The notes below the pieces were generated by a model. The model saw only the letters and a program-made list of their open reading frames with translations. It was not told where the DNA came from and ran no database searches. Position numbers and translations under genes: made by a program. A stretch of 64,000 bases of DNA, from contig NZ_JANJZK010000001.1 in NCBI RefSeq assembly GCF_024623185.1, positions 124,001-188,000 on the forward strand. Direction: 5' to 3'. Shown in pieces: positions 62,747 through 64,000 of this stretch. The stretch is from Anaerofustis stercorihominis. Its GTDB lineage: Bacteria; Bacillota; Clostridia; Eubacteriales; Anaerofustaceae. How positions within the stretch are numbered: position 1 is the stretch's first letter; each line of letters starts with the position of its first letter.

Positions 62747-64000
62747 ATGGCTACCACCGGCTTCTGGCCTGTCAAAGACAGGCTGAAGGAAGTGATTGAT
62801 TATGCGGAAAATCCCGATAAAACCATAGACAAAAAGTATGTGGACAGCGATTTGTACACCGCTTTACAGTATGTATCCAACGATAAAAAGACCGATGAGC
62901 GTATGTATGTCAGCGGCATCAACTGCAATGCAAAGCGGGCGTATGAGCGTATGACGGCAACGAAAAAACGCTTCGGGAAAACAGGCGGCAATGTGGCGTA
63001 CCACGGGTACCAGAGCTTCCAGACCGGCGAAGCCACGCCCGAAGAAGCGCACAAAATCGGCATGGAAACCGCAAAGCGGATGTGGGGAAACGAGTATGAA
63101 ATTGTTGTTACCACACACCTTAATACAGACAATGTCCATAATCATTTTGTTGTAAATTCCGTATCCTTTAAGACGGGCAGGAAATTTGAAAACCATATCT
63201 CCGACCACCATAAACTCCGTGAAATCTCCGACTCTGTATGTTTGGAACATGGGAAAAGCATCTTGAAAGACGCAGAGTTTTACGGCAGAAGCAAAAAAGA
63301 ATACTGGCGGAAACAAAACGGCGGGCTGTCACATCGGGAGATTTTAAAAGCGGATATTGACGCCGCCCTTGCCCAGTCCGCCAACTTCAAGGCATTTGAA
63401 ATCCGTTTAAAGGATATGGACTATGAAATCTGCCGTGATGAGAACTTCGCCCATTATTCCGTAAAAGGGACAGGCTGGCAGAGGGCAGTCCGCTTAGACC
63501 GGCTTGGAAAAGAATACACGCCCGAAGCAATCAGGGCAAAACTGCTTGACAACCAGCGGCATGTCGGCTATGTCCCATTCCACAAGCCGAAATATACGCC
63601 GCTCCTTACGCTTGAAATCGAGTACCGTAAAATACAGCGCATGGACGGCATACAGATACTTTTTTCCCTTGTGATTGAACTTTGCAGGCTGGTTACGGGA
63701 AACAACATTGCCCCCGAAACTCCCCGCCCACTCTCCCCCACCATGCGGCAGGAAATCGTAAAATTAGATAAAACGCTGAAAGAATACAAGTTCCTATGTA
63801 AAAACAACATTGATTCCCCGCAGGAGCTTGTTTCTTTTATCGGAGAAAAACGGGAGCAAATCGGCGCATTGGAAAAAGAACGGCAGTCAATTTACAACCG
63901 AAACCGCCACAAAAAAGATGATGGATTGAACAAAGCGGCAAGAGAAATCTCCGCCAAGATAAAACCTCTGCGGGCGGAATTGTCCCTTGCAAAAGCAGTC
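62747..64000 (+). CDS. Relaxase/mobilization nuclease (partial, runs off the right edge)
   Basis: The first 418 codons are open to the end of the window. The protein is a MobA/VirD2-type relaxase: GFWPVKDRLKEVIDYAENP at the start holds the Tyr candidate in DYAENP, and the metal site is H124 with H131 and H133 in HLNTDNVHNHF. The rest includes a charged coiled region. This type of relaxase is found on Tn1549- and Tn4451-like elements of gut Firmicutes. mobC lies directly upstream, so both are one unit. Confidence 0.92.
   Translation, partial: MATTGFWPVKDRLKEVIDYAENPDKTIDKKYVDSDLYTALQYVSNDKKTDERMYVSGINCNAKRAYERMTATKKRFGKTGGNVAYHGYQSFQTGEATPEEAHKIGMETAKRMWGNEYEIVVTTHLNTDNVHNHFVVNSVSFKTGRKFENHISDHHKLREISDSVCLEHGKSILKDAEFYGRSKKEYWRKQNGGLSHREILKADIDAALAQSANFKAFEIRLKDMDYEICRDENFAHYSVKGTGWQRAVRLDRLGKEYTPEAIRAKLLDNQRHVGYVPFHKPKYTPLLTLEIEYRKIQRMDGIQILFSLVIELCRLVTGNNIAPETPRPLSPTMRQEIVKLDKTLKEYKFLCKNNIDSPQELVSFIGEKREQIGALEKERQSIYNRNRHKKDDGLNKAAREISAKIKPLRAELSLAKAV

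Larger units (their letters stand above)
55113..64000 (+). mobile_element. Integrative/mobilizable element carrying lantibiotic immunity (left part)
   Basis: From about 55.1 kb to the right edge the base composition is clearly higher in GC (about 40-50% against about 30%). The genes are typical of Tn4451/Tn1549-like elements: tnpV, a small HTH protein, a Cys-rich KTR protein, MobC and a MobA-type relaxase. The cargo is LanF, LanE, LanG, a LanI-like lipoprotein, LanR and LanK. No integrase or serine recombinase is seen in the window; it is expected beyond 64,000. The left boundary is an estimate. Confidence 0.8.

Noticed and set aside
62864-63316. Minus-strand frame of 150 codons opposite the relaxase gene
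   Set aside because: It is antisense to a well-supported relaxase; long antisense frames are common in this higher-GC segment and this one has no start signal.

Overview
The window comes from a low-GC (about 30%), anaerobic, endospore-lineage Firmicute, most likely a member of the Clostridia. This rests on a complete eight-gene spoIIIA operon, AGGAGG-type ribosome binding sites, many GTG/TTG starts, an arginine deiminase pathway beside an ornithine-racemase-like gene, and a SufB/SufC-only Fe-S module. I cannot name a genus from the sequence. No rRNA, tRNA or CRISPR array is visible.

Layout, 1-54.6 kb (host chromosome). A tocopherol-cyclase-like protein precedes spoIIIAA-AH (1.1-6.0 kb). Then come a small ribbon-helix-helix protein, an EamA exporter, rsmI and purA (minus strand), an MBL-fold hydrolase, an SdpI-family membrane protein and a lone phage terminase large subunit (11.3-12.7 kb). 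Next are the SufC/SufB pair, a membrane-bound XRE regulator with a triple operator, PAP2, uvrC, and a second EamA exporter. A minus-strand directon follows (hslO, PHP phosphoesterase, two unknowns, tdk, and an amidohydrolase-like protein without its catalytic core). The cell-division block ftsE-ftsX and two tandem PcsB/CwlO-like M23 hydrolases is at 25.6-29.6 kb, followed by a two-component system. Then come an SDR oxidoreductase, a divergent Crp/Fnr regulator-trxA pair sharing a palindrome, uvrA, cinA and recA, arcB and arcA with a divergent ornithine-racemase-like gene, hemW-lepA, a GNAT, a cupin and an OsmC protein. The last host block is rpmE-rpmH-rnpA-yidD-yidC-jag and, on the opposite strand, a rho gene with two tandem RNA-binding domains.

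Layout, about 55.1-64.0 kb (mobile element, running off the right edge). GC content and codon use jump. The element carries tnpV, a small excisionase-like HTH protein, a lantibiotic self-immunity cassette (LanF-LanE-LanG transporter, NisI-like two-domain lipoprotein, LanR/LanK two-component system) without any lanthipeptide biosynthesis gene, a Cys-rich KTR protein, MobC and the first 418 codons of a MobA-type relaxase. It looks like a Tn4451/Tn1549-type integrative or mobilizable element that brings lantibiotic resistance.

Beyond the genes, four structural signals stand out. A family of four GC-rich hairpin repeats of about 35 nt lies in host intergenic regions, with outer-stem changes that keep pairing. 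A TGTGAC-N3-GTCACA palindrome is centred near -41 of the trxA promoter. LexA-like boxes lie at recA and less clearly at uvrA. A 22-nt identical repeat containing a TCT-N8-TCT (NisR-type) box lies before LanF and again after LanK.
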